Virus record (IMG/VR): IMGVR_UViG_3300042691_003524
Span: 1-23,355 of that record
DNA: 23,355 nt
From: a virus
Direction: 5' to 3' (one strand)
Below the pieces are notes generated by a model that ran no database searches, had not been told where the DNA came from, and was given only the letters and a program-made list of their open reading frames with translations. The stretch's first letter is position 1; each line of letters starts with the position of its first letter. Shown here piece after piece: positions 12,765 through 20,439 of the stretch. The position numbers and the translations under genes are program-made.

Positions 12765-13243
12765 GAAAAACACCGCCACCAGAGCAGATAGACAAAGAGA
12801 TCAGAGTGCTTGAATTGAAGCGCTCAGGGGCTACTTGGGACGCTATCGCTGAGGTAGTTGGATACGCAAACGGTTCAGGCGCGTTTAAGGCATACCAAAG
12901 GGCAATGGTGCGCACACAACAGCAACCCGCTGATGAACTGCGCAACATGGAGATTGACCGCCTAGACCGATTGCAGAGAGCGCATTGGTTTGACGCAATA
13001 GGTACGAAAGACATGTTGCCCAACATCAAGGCAGGCGAGTTTGTTTTGAAGTGCATACAAGAGCGCAGTAAGTTGTTAGGACTTTACGCGCCAACAAAGA
13101 TCCAAGCAGAGGTGGTTACGTATGACGCAAGCGGAATTGAAGCCGACATTGAGCGAATTGCCCATAACCTCAGAGGAATGGATCAGGGCGTCACGCTGGC
13201 GCTGGAAGCAGGAACAGGCGAGACAGGAACAACTACCGCCTGA
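12761..13243 (+). CDS. Terminase small subunit-like protein
   Basis: The N-terminal ~50 residues form a helix-turn-helix (RVLELKRSGATWDAIAEVVG) of the kind that binds the packaging site; the middle is a long charged helix (ELRNMEIDRLDRLQRAHWFD) and the C-terminus is acidic/Gly-Thr rich. This pattern and the position directly before terL fit the small subunit, which recognises phage DNA and recruits the large subunit. The last 120 bases overlap the terL start at 13122, which is typical in actinobacteriophages. Confidence 0.75.
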   Translation: MRKTPPPEQIDKEIRVLELKRSGATWDAIAEVVGYANGSGAFKAYQRAMVRTQQQPADELRNMEIDRLDRLQRAHWFDAIGTKDMLPNIKAGEFVLKCIQERSKLLGLYAPTKIQAEVVTYDASGIEADIERIAHNLRGMDQGVTLALEAGTGETGTTTA

Positions 13244-14486
13244 GGGTGACTGGGCTATTTGGTTGTACATGGCTGGGCGCGGTGCAGGTAAGACACGCAC
13301 TGCAGCAGAGTGGCTTGCTTGGGAAGCAATCAGCCAACCCAACACGCGCTGGGCGATAGTTGGACCAACGTACGGTGACGCAAGAGATACCTGCGCTGAA
13401 GGCGAGTCAGGCGTACTCAATGTCCTGAGACGTTACAAGGTGTTGAAGGATTGGAACAGATCGCTTGGCGAGATCCTTTTGCACAACGGATCGCAGATAA
13501 AACTATTCTCAGCAGACAAGCCTGATCGTTTCCGTGGACCACAGCATCACGGCGCGTGGTGTGATGAGTTAGCGGCATACCGTTATTCAGACGCGTGGGA
13601 TCAGTTGCAGTTTGGTATGCGTCTGGGAGATAAACCGCGCATTGTCGTCACAACAACACCGAGACCAACCGCGCTCATCAGAGCATTAGCAGGGCGCAAT
13701 GACGGATCTGTGGCAATCACTCGCGGATCTACTTTTGACAATGCTGCCAACCTTGCACCTTCAGCGCTGCTTGAACTAGAAGCCAGATACGCAGGCACCA
13801 GATTAGGGCGTCAGGAACTGTTTGGCGAGATTTTGGACGACGTTGAGGGCGCATTGTGGACTAGGGGACTTATTGAGCGAAATAGGCTTCAGAAGGCTCC
13901 AGCGCTGGCAAGAATAGTCGTGTCCGTGGATCCCGCAGTCACTAATACAAAAGATAGCGATGAGACGGGAATTGTTGTGTTGGGATCTGACGCGCAAGGA
14001 CATGGATACGTGTTGGGTGATTACTCTTTCAAGGGTTCTCCATTAGATTGGGCAAGCAAAGCAGTTTCAGTTTTTGACGAGTGGAAAGCAGACTCAATCC
14101 TGGTTGAAGTCAATCAGGGCGGTGACATGGTGAGCGCGGTGTTGAAGCAGATCCGATTAGGGCTACCAATCCGAGAAGTGCGAGCGCACGTGGGTAAGAG
14201 ATTACGCGCTGAGCCAGTTGCAGCAATGTATGAGCAGGGACGTATCCACCACATTGGGGAGTTCGCCAAATTAGAGGATCAAATGACCGTGTGGACGCCA
14301 GAGGATCCAGACTCACCAGATCGCATTGACGCAATGGTGCAGGGGTTTGCAGATCTCTTAGGCACGCAAAACGTGATGAATTACTTTAACGCCATTGCTA
14401 ACTTTTGCCCTCAGTGCAACCTGCCCAACCCTAAGTCGTCACCTATGTGTTTGAAGTGTGGAAGCGCTATCATTACACCAGCCTGA
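13122..14486 (+). CDS. terL: Terminase large subunit with C-terminal zinc ribbon
   Basis: The DNA-packaging motor. Walker A A-G-R-G-A-G-K-T is at 51-58; Walker B acidic pair is in HGAWCDELAAYR; a coupling motif is T-T-T-P-R-P-T. The C-terminal RNase H-like nuclease has VSVDPAVTNTKDSDETG (first Asp), an internal Glu in DSILVEVNQGGD, and Asp in PDRIDAMVQG. The normal domain set ends near residue 415. The last ~28 residues form a separate four-Cys ribbon (Cys429, Cys432, Cys443, Cys446), which is unusual for TerL. It overlaps the small-subunit gene; the portal start is 31 bases downstream. Confidence 0.95.
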   Translation: MTQAELKPTLSELPITSEEWIRASRWRWKQEQARQEQLPPEGDWAIWLYMAGRGAGKTRTAAEWLAWEAISQPNTRWAIVGPTYGDARDTCAEGESGVLNVLRRYKVLKDWNRSLGEILLHNGSQIKLFSADKPDRFRGPQHHGAWCDELAAYRYSDAWDQLQFGMRLGDKPRIVVTTTPRPTALIRALAGRNDGSVAITRGSTFDNAANLAPSALLELEARYAGTRLGRQELFGEILDDVEGALWTRGLIERNRLQKAPALARIVVSVDPAVTNTKDSDETGIVVLGSDAQGHGYVLGDYSFKGSPLDWASKAVSVFDEWKADSILVEVNQGGDMVSAVLKQIRLGLPIREVRAHVGKRLRAEPVAAMYEQGRIHHIGEFAKLEDQMTVWTPEDPDSPDRIDAMVQGFADLLGTQNVMNYFNAIANFCPQCNLPNPKSSPMCLKCGSAIITPA

Positions 14487-14517
14487 AGTACAAGGGGCAT
14501 AAACAAGGGAGATACAC

Positions 14518-16341
14518 GTGGGTCGCATAACAGACCGTATCGCAGAGCAGATTGCAGCAGCAATTGAAAAGCGCGCATTACCAGCAGGCGCAGTAACAAT
14601 GACCGAACAAGACATGCGCAATGGATCTATTGGGCAGTCATACGGCAACAACGTGCCACTGGGGCGTGAACAGTTTAAGCCTGTTGCGTTTGGTCCAGGT
14701 GTACCGATTACTCCAGGTGCGATCAACCCACTGCGCGATGACGGGCGACCAGACCCACGACGCTACGAATACCAAGTAGCACAGAACATCAACATCACTG
14801 AAACAAAACTTATCCCGTTCAAGACTTTACGAGCAGCAGCAGATCAGATTGACATTTTGCGACGTTGCGTTGAAGTCAGCAAAAACAAACTTGTTGGCTT
14901 GGAGTGGGACATTGTCCTTGGCGCAGACGCGTCAGAAAAGATTGCAGCAGAGTTTGGTGGAGATCACGTACGCGCAATGGCTACTGCACGCGCACAGTTC
15001 ACTGATGAGATTGATCGCTTAAAAACATTTTGGGAAAACCCAGACCGCAGCAACGGATTGACCTTTGCAGATTGGTTGATGATTGCGGCTGAAGAGATCC
15101 TTGTTATTGACGCACTGGCTATTTGGCCTCAGATGAGTGTGGGTGGAGATCTTTACGGGTTTCAGATCCTAGACGGCACAACAATCAAGCCAATGTTGGA
15201 CGACAGAGGTATGCGACCACAAGCACCTGACGTTGCTTACCAACAGATCCTTTACGGTTTCCCACGCGCTGAGTTCACTGCAAACGACGATGACCCAAAT
15301 GCTGACGGTGAGTTCACTGCTGACGATTTGGCGTACATGGTTCGCAACCGTCGCACAACAAGCGTTTACGGATACTCACCAGTTGAGCGCGCACTACCTT
15401 TGGCTGACATTTACTTGCGTCGTCAGCAATGGATCCGCGCTGAATACACTGACGGCGTAATTCCAGATTTGATGTTCACCACGACAGCAGACTGGGGTAA
15501 TAACCCTGACTTGCTACGTGCTTACGAGAGTATTCTCAACGATGATCTTGCGGGACAGACAGAACAGCGCAAGCGCGCACGACTATTGCCAACAGGCTTA
15601 GTGCCAGTAACCAATGACGGCTACGGCGAGAAGTTCAAAGACACGCTTGACGATTACCTTGTGACCTCAATTTGTGGACACTTTGGAGTTCAACCAAGTG
15701 AAATTGGATTTGCGCCAAAGGGCGGTTTGGGCGGTGCAGGTTTTTCAGAGGGACAAGCACAAAACGCAGAAGCCATTGGTATTCAGCCACTAGCAAACTG
15801 GATCAGCAAAATGCTGACCAACCTTTCATACACCTACTTGGGTATGCCGCGTGAACTTGAATTCAAACTCATGACAAGCAAGCGCTTGGACGATGAAGCC
15901 AGCGCGCGCAAGGCTCAAATTGAAGTCACCTCAGGCGGTAAGACAATCAATGAGCGCAGATCTGAAATGGGATTGCCTTTACTAGACACTCCACAAGCAG
16001 ACATGCCTATCTTGATTAGCGGTGCAGGTATGTTCTTGTTCAGCCCTGACGGATTGATCAACGCTGCTCAACTCACAACAGCCCCAGCGCTGGAAGGATC
16101 TGAAGCCACAGCAATTCAAGAGCCAGTTGCAGTTGAAGAGCCTGAAGTTGAAGAGACACCAGTGACGGTTGAGACTGTTAAAGAGGTTCAAGCATTCATG
16201 AAGTGGGCTAAGAAAGGCGACAGGGGACGTGATTTTGAGTTCAAGACAATTGACCCAATAGTTGCTGAAGCGCTCAATCAGTGCGTGTTTGACGGGGACT
16301 TAGATACAGCCAAAGCATTGGCAAAGGCGTATTTAGCATGA
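14518..16341 (+). CDS. Portal protein
   Basis: Dodecameric head vertex channel through which DNA enters. 607 aa, within the range for actinobacteriophage portals. GTG start with AAGGGAGA about six bases upstream. Characteristic region LRAAADQIDILRRCVEVSKNKL (near 103-124), a wing with EIDRLKTFWENPD, and a central-stem region around YSPVERALPLADIYLRRQQW. The last ~110 residues are Glu/Val rich and poorly ordered (about 525-560), then a short charged segment. Position between terL and MuF supports the call. The stop overlaps the MuF start. Confidence 0.9.
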   Translation: MGRITDRIAEQIAAAIEKRALPAGAVTMTEQDMRNGSIGQSYGNNVPLGREQFKPVAFGPGVPITPGAINPLRDDGRPDPRRYEYQVAQNINITETKLIPFKTLRAAADQIDILRRCVEVSKNKLVGLEWDIVLGADASEKIAAEFGGDHVRAMATARAQFTDEIDRLKTFWENPDRSNGLTFADWLMIAAEEILVIDALAIWPQMSVGGDLYGFQILDGTTIKPMLDDRGMRPQAPDVAYQQILYGFPRAEFTANDDDPNADGEFTADDLAYMVRNRRTTSVYGYSPVERALPLADIYLRRQQWIRAEYTDGVIPDLMFTTTADWGNNPDLLRAYESILNDDLAGQTEQRKRARLLPTGLVPVTNDGYGEKFKDTLDDYLVTSICGHFGVQPSEIGFAPKGGLGGAGFSEGQAQNAEAIGIQPLANWISKMLTNLSYTYLGMPRELEFKLMTSKRLDDEASARKAQIEVTSGGKTINERRSEMGLPLLDTPQADMPILISGAGMFLFSPDGLINAAQLTTAPALEGSEATAIQEPVAVEEPEVEETPVTVETVKEVQAFMKWAKKGDRGRDFEFKTIDPIVAEALNQCVFDGDLDTAKALAKAYLA

Positions 16342-17879
16342 ACCAAGGCGCACACAACGCAGATGTGCGCATAGCGACAACCAACGCACGTAAGATCCAA
16401 GCAGCATTGCGGCAGGGGATTGACGCTAAGCGGGTGCTTGCTGCATACCGTCGCACAGATCCAGCAGTGTCCAAAAACCCTGTGCAAGATCGCGCCAGAG
16501 CCAGAGCATGGGCAATGCTCAACATGCGGATCAACAATGAACCGTTGCTTGAAGTGCTGCAAAAGACTTGGGCAGACGGTTTTGTGTTGGGTGAGGCGTT
16601 TGGCGACGATCAAATTGCCAGAGCGCGTGAGGCTAAGAAAGCAGGCTCACCTGACTACGTGGATTGGGACAACTGGAGACCAGGTGATGCTGCAACGGCG
16701 ACACTATTGCGACCACCCAAAGCATTTCAAGAGTTACTAGGCAGAGCGCGAGTCACAATCAAGGATCTTGACCAGACTGGCTACGACAGAGTAGGCACAG
16801 CGCTGGCTGACAGTATCGCTCAGGGACTATCCGACACGCGTGCTGCAAGGCTCATCAACGACGCGATTGGCAACCCTGCGCGAGCGCTATCTATTGCAAT
16901 CACTGAGACTAACCGCGCAATGTCGTTTGGTGCAATCACTCGCTACCAAGCAGCAAAACTGGAGCAAATGGAGTGGTCAACCTCAGATCCTTGCCCTCAG
17001 TGTGCAATGAACAGTGGCGCGGTAGTGAACATTGGCTCAACCTTTCCAAGCGGTGCAGACATGCCACCTGCTCACCCACATTGTCGTTGTGCGATTTTGC
17101 CTGTCATTCCTGAGTTTGAGCCAAACGCAAACGGCGTGGTGGACATTGCGCCTAAGCCTGAATCAATGCCTTACGCGCTCAATCCAACCAAGATGACCAA
17201 CACATTTGACGACAGATTTGGCACGTTGCCTGAGGAACAAAGGCTTGCAGCGGAAAAGATTTTGAAAGACACGTATTTGGAAGCAGCGCAAAAACCATTG
17301 CGTATCAACCTCAGTTCTGCTTCATTGCAGGGCGTTGTCAGTGACGGGCGTTTCAAATCAATCTTTGAAAAACCTACTTATTCTGAGTACATGGAAAACA
17401 GATTGAAAGTGGAAACCGACTCCATGGGTATTCCTAAGACAATCAAGCCTACTGAGCGCCCAATTTACGGAAGTCTTGAAGGCGACGCAAGCATGTACGG
17501 CGCAGTGCAGGTTCAACTTAAAGAGAGTGTCAAAAACCGCACAACAATGATGTTAGGCGACTCATTTGCCGAGCAAAACCCTGTTGCGATTACAGACGTG
17601 CTATCAGGAAACGTTACAAGCAATCAACTGGCGCAAGCCTCACCATTGAATAGCACTAACATGAGACGATCTTCCCTGTCGGATCTTTTGAGAGCAGGCA
17701 TGGAACCCAGTGACGTTGCCCTTCAGTTCAAAAATTACTCTTATTGGGAAGTGCAGATACACGGTGGCGTGTCGCTGGACGACATTCAAAGTGTAATTAT
17801 TCAGTACACACCTAGCGCCAGTGATGAAATGATAAACAAACTCAAAGCAAAGGGGATACAAATTGTCGTCCAAAACTAA
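16338..17879 (+). CDS. MuF-type head protein with C-terminal ART/DUF3626-like extension
   Basis: Residues ~130-255 are a SPP1 gp7/Mu gpF domain: ITETNRAMSFGAITRYQ (188-204), DPCPQC (217-222) and the PPAHPHCRCAILPV end (243-256). MuF proteins assemble at the portal inside the head and can be injected. Past residue 285 is a ~230-aa domain not needed for the basic role: R-P-I-Y-G-S-L (374-380), NRTTMMLGDSF (400-410), and Y-W-E-V-Q-I-H-G-G-V (469-478). This R - TT - E-x-Q-x-H-G order resembles, from memory, DUF3626 and ADP-ribosyltransferase-like folds carried by MuF toxins. Enzyme activity is unproven. Confidence 0.85.
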   Translation: MNQGAHNADVRIATTNARKIQAALRQGIDAKRVLAAYRRTDPAVSKNPVQDRARARAWAMLNMRINNEPLLEVLQKTWADGFVLGEAFGDDQIARAREAKKAGSPDYVDWDNWRPGDAATATLLRPPKAFQELLGRARVTIKDLDQTGYDRVGTALADSIAQGLSDTRAARLINDAIGNPARALSIAITETNRAMSFGAITRYQAAKLEQMEWSTSDPCPQCAMNSGAVVNIGSTFPSGADMPPAHPHCRCAILPVIPEFEPNANGVVDIAPKPESMPYALNPTKMTNTFDDRFGTLPEEQRLAAEKILKDTYLEAAQKPLRINLSSASLQGVVSDGRFKSIFEKPTYSEYMENRLKVETDSMGIPKTIKPTERPIYGSLEGDASMYGAVQVQLKESVKNRTTMMLGDSFAEQNPVAITDVLSGNVTSNQLAQASPLNSTNMRRSSLSDLLRAGMEPSDVALQFKNYSYWEVQIHGGVSLDDIQSVIIQYTPSASDEMINKLKAKGIQIVVQN

Positions 17880-18108
17880 AACAGTAGATACGCCATGGGG
17901 CGAGATCTCGTACTCAGGCAAACTCAACGAAGAGACTTTATTGACAATGCCCAACGGCAAGCAAATCCCGTTTTACTCTTTGATCTCTCATACCCAAGGG
18001 GACTGCTTTCCCTACTTTGTCGAACCAACCAGCGCTGAACCTGCTAAAGTTACGAAAAGCCTTGAAGAAGCATTGGCTGACGTCAAGTTAGAGTGGATTG
18101 AGGAATAG
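17863..18108 (+). CDS. Small protein overlapping the MuF gene (81 aa), possible immunity partner
   Basis: TTG 17863, with AAAGGGGA upstream, overlaps the MuF stop by 17 bases. The protein has TPWGEISYSGKLNEETLLTMPN followed by two short strands and an acidic C-terminus (EEALADVKLEWIEE). Small soluble genes directly after toxin-carrying MuF genes can be immunity proteins, which is why this is noted; a head accessory role is equally likely. The family is unknown. Confidence 0.6.
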   Translation: MSSKTKTVDTPWGEISYSGKLNEETLLTMPNGKQIPFYSLISHTQGDCFPYFVEPTSAEPAKVTKSLEEALADVKLEWIEE

Positions 18109-18402
18109 ATGACGCTTAAAACTACTTATCTCACCGTCACAGATACTCCAATTTGCGTTGCAGTCAATGACGGGGATCAAGAGGAAATGAACGTGTACCT
18201 TGCCAACACAGGCGGTACTCACGATTTATTCTTAGGTGATCCAAGCGTCACTTCAACCAACGGCTACGTGATTGGCAAGTTTCAATCAACAGGTATCAAC
18301 AACCGTTTTCAATGCGTTTTATTCTCAGGTGAGCAATTGTTTGCGGTTTGCAGTTCAGGCAACTCAACCACCGTCTCAGTTATGACCACAGGTAGCAATT
18401 AA
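18109..18402 (+). CDS. Small beta-rich head protein (97 aa)
   Basis: ATG directly after the upstream TAG. The sequence is Thr/Ser/Asn/Gly rich, with alternating strands throughout (TVTDTPICVAVNDG, then NVYLANTGGTHDLFLG, QCVLFSGEQLFAVCSSG). This composition resembles phage decoration or minor capsid beta-barrels (head spike-like), and the position in the head operon supports it. The stop overlaps the next ATG. No specific family is claimed. Confidence 0.6.
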   Translation: MTLKTTYLTVTDTPICVAVNDGDQEEMNVYLANTGGTHDLFLGDPSVTSTNGYVIGKFQSTGINNRFQCVLFSGEQLFAVCSSGNSTTVSVMTTGSN

Positions 18403-20411
18403 TGGCTGACAGTTTTGTCCCGCCAGCCCCAGTGCGAGCCAACGCCAAGCGTGGCTTAGAACTCAGGGACAAATACAACCGTGGCGGCACTGAAGTAGGG
18501 GTTGCGCGCGCAAGAGATCTTTCCAACGGTTCAGGGCTATCATTAGACACAATCAAACGCATGAATTCATTTTTTGCGCGTCACGAAGTGGACAAGCAAG
18601 GTGAAGGCTGGGGCAAAGACAGCGCAGGTTACATAGCATGGTTACTATGGGGCGGTGACGCTGGTTGGGCTTGGGCAAAGAGAATTATCAGAGAAAACGA
18701 AAACAAGGAGAAATCATCAATGTCTAATCTAACAACAGCGTTTTTTGGGATTGAGAAAGCAGATCGCAACGCAGACGGCACAATGACCGTTTACGGCAAG
18801 GCAACAGACGACAGCATTGACATTGATCAGCAGATCTGCGACGGCGATTGGTTAGACCGCGCAATGCCTCACTGGTTCAAGTCAGGCGGCAACATCAGAG
18901 AACAACACAGCAACATTGCAGCAGGCGTAGCAACCGACTACGAAGCCAAGGCTGACGGACATTACATTTCTGCACTCGTGGTAGATCCAGTTTCAGTCAA
19001 GAAGGTTGAAGCAGGCGTACTCAAAGGGTTCAGCATTGGAATTAAGAACCCACGCGTGACACGCGATAAGGCAGCAGCAAACGGGCGCATTGTGGACGGA
19101 CAAATTGTTGAGGTGAGCCTTGTGGATCGCCCAGCCAACCCTAACTGCCAGTTGGTATTGGCTAAGTCTGCCTCAGGCGACGACACAGTGGTACAGGTTG
19201 AGGATCTGATTGAGAAAGAGGATAAGCAAGACTACGAGAACATGCTGCCTGGTGGCGAGCGCTCAGAGCCTGCTGACAAGGATCTATACAACAAGGTCAA
19301 GGCTGAAGCCAAAGAGAAGTTTGATGTTTACCCTTCAGCGGTTGCCAACTCTTGGGTGGTAAACGAGTACAAAAAGCGTGGCGGAAAATACAAGGCAAAA
19401 GCCAAAAAATCATTACAATCTGAGGACACAAATACGGAAGAGGGAAGCCCAATGGCAACAGAAACTATCTCAGTACCAAAGTCCATTGTGGGCGACATTT
19501 TGAAGTTTGATAAGGCTGAGTTTGAAGCAGCACGCGACGCGCTGGCAAACCTAGTTTCAATTGAAGCAGAAGCAATGAAAGAGGGTCACAACGAGATCCA
19601 GTCAATTGCACACCTGCTTGAAGCGATCAGTCACCTACACGCTTGGTATGAAGGTGAAGAAGCAGAGGGTGAAGTGGTTGAAGAGATTATTGAAATGTCA
19701 GCAGACAAGAGCGCAATGAAGTCAACCATTGGTTGCGACTGCGCTGGTTGCATGGCTTGTGCAGAAAAAGGCGGTTGCAAGGGCGCAATGTGCAAAATGC
19801 ACGACGCAGAGAAAAACGTCACACAAGACACAGCAGCAGACGGCGCTGAGGATCTTATTGTTGAAGAAAAGTCAGCAACAATGGATAAGTGCTTGGAGTG
19901 CGGTTGCCACCGTCCAGAGGAAACACACGGTCAGGTAGATGTCACAACAGCCGACATGGTTGCACCAAGTGAGACACCTAAGTCACCTGAAGCAGATGAA
20001 GTAGTGACTGAATTGAAAGATCAGGAACTACCAGAAGCGACTGAAGAAGTCGCAACAGATAATTCCCCTGATGATAAGTCAGAGGATCTTGACGCCATAG
20101 TAGAGCAAGTGGTTGAAAGCGCAACAAAAGCACTCAAATCAGAGATTGCTTCACTTGTTGCTGCAAAAGAGGCAGCACAGGAGAAAGCAATAGGTTTGGA
20201 GACTGAGTTAGCACAAGCCAAATCTCTCGCAGTGGCGGGTGGACCAAAGCGAACAGCACGACCATTAGGGGGAACTCAAAATGATCTCGTGCTCAAAGCA
20301 GCCACCTACAAAGCGAAAGCAAATGCAGCAACAGACCCAGATCTTGCTAAGGGTTACAAGGCACTCGCAGACAAGTTCTACGCAGAAGCCGCAGAAACCC
20401 TGAACAAGTAA
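18402..20411 (+). CDS. Prohead protease fused to a scaffold-like tail
   Basis: 669 aa in four parts. (1) 1-105: known phage N-terminal region with R-G-G-T-E-V-G-V-A-R-A-R-D-L-S-N-G and AWLLWGGDAGWAWAKR. (2) ~107-265: S78/U35-type prohead protease, with His169 in REQHSNIAAG, Ser211 in GVLKGFSIGI and VDRPANPNC (241-249). (3) ~295-330: DUF5872-like Y-N-K-V-K-x-x-A-K-E-K-F-D-V-Y-P-S-A. (4) 351-669: acidic, coiled scaffold-like region with a Cys-rich insert at 445-470. Protease and scaffold in one frame suggests autocleavage during head maturation. Two internal starts (18720 and 19452) could yield the parts separately. Confidence 0.85.
   Translation: MADSFVPPAPVRANAKRGLELRDKYNRGGTEVGVARARDLSNGSGLSLDTIKRMNSFFARHEVDKQGEGWGKDSAGYIAWLLWGGDAGWAWAKRIIRENENKEKSSMSNLTTAFFGIEKADRNADGTMTVYGKATDDSIDIDQQICDGDWLDRAMPHWFKSGGNIREQHSNIAAGVATDYEAKADGHYISALVVDPVSVKKVEAGVLKGFSIGIKNPRVTRDKAAANGRIVDGQIVEVSLVDRPANPNCQLVLAKSASGDDTVVQVEDLIEKEDKQDYENMLPGGERSEPADKDLYNKVKAEAKEKFDVYPSAVANSWVVNEYKKRGGKYKAKAKKSLQSEDTNTEEGSPMATETISVPKSIVGDILKFDKAEFEAARDALANLVSIEAEAMKEGHNEIQSIAHLLEAISHLHAWYEGEEAEGEVVEEIIEMSADKSAMKSTIGCDCAGCMACAEKGGCKGAMCKMHDAEKNVTQDTAADGAEDLIVEEKSATMDKCLECGCHRPEETHGQVDVTTADMVAPSETPKSPEADEVVTELKDQELPEATEEVATDNSPDDKSEDLDAIVEQVVESATKALKSEIASLVAAKEAAQEKAIGLETELAQAKSLAVAGGPKRTARPLGGTQNDLVLKAATYKAKANAATDPDLAKGYKALADKFYAEAAETLNK
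18705..18722 (+). promoter_or_regulatory. Internal ribosome binding site and ATG starting the protease domain
   Basis: AAGGAG (18705-18710) lies nine bases before an in-frame ATG at 18720, exactly at the junction between the N-terminal region and the protease domain (residue 107). It could direct synthesis of the protease without its first 106 residues. Confidence 0.55.
19435..19454 (+). promoter_or_regulatory. Internal ribosome binding site and ATG starting the scaffold-like region
   Basis: GGAAGAGGGAAG immediately before an in-frame ATG at 19452 (residue 351), where the scaffold-like part begins. This is the arrangement used by lambda Nu3, whose scaffold is translated from inside the protease gene. 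The purine tract is strong but unproven. Confidence 0.5.
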
Positions 20412-20439
20412 CCAAACCCAACCGAAAGGAACCACAACT

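Noticed and set aside
12631-13056. Minus-strand open frame of 141 codons
   Set aside because: Opposite the terminase small subunit and its upstream gene; no motif, no ribosome binding site, low-quality sequence.
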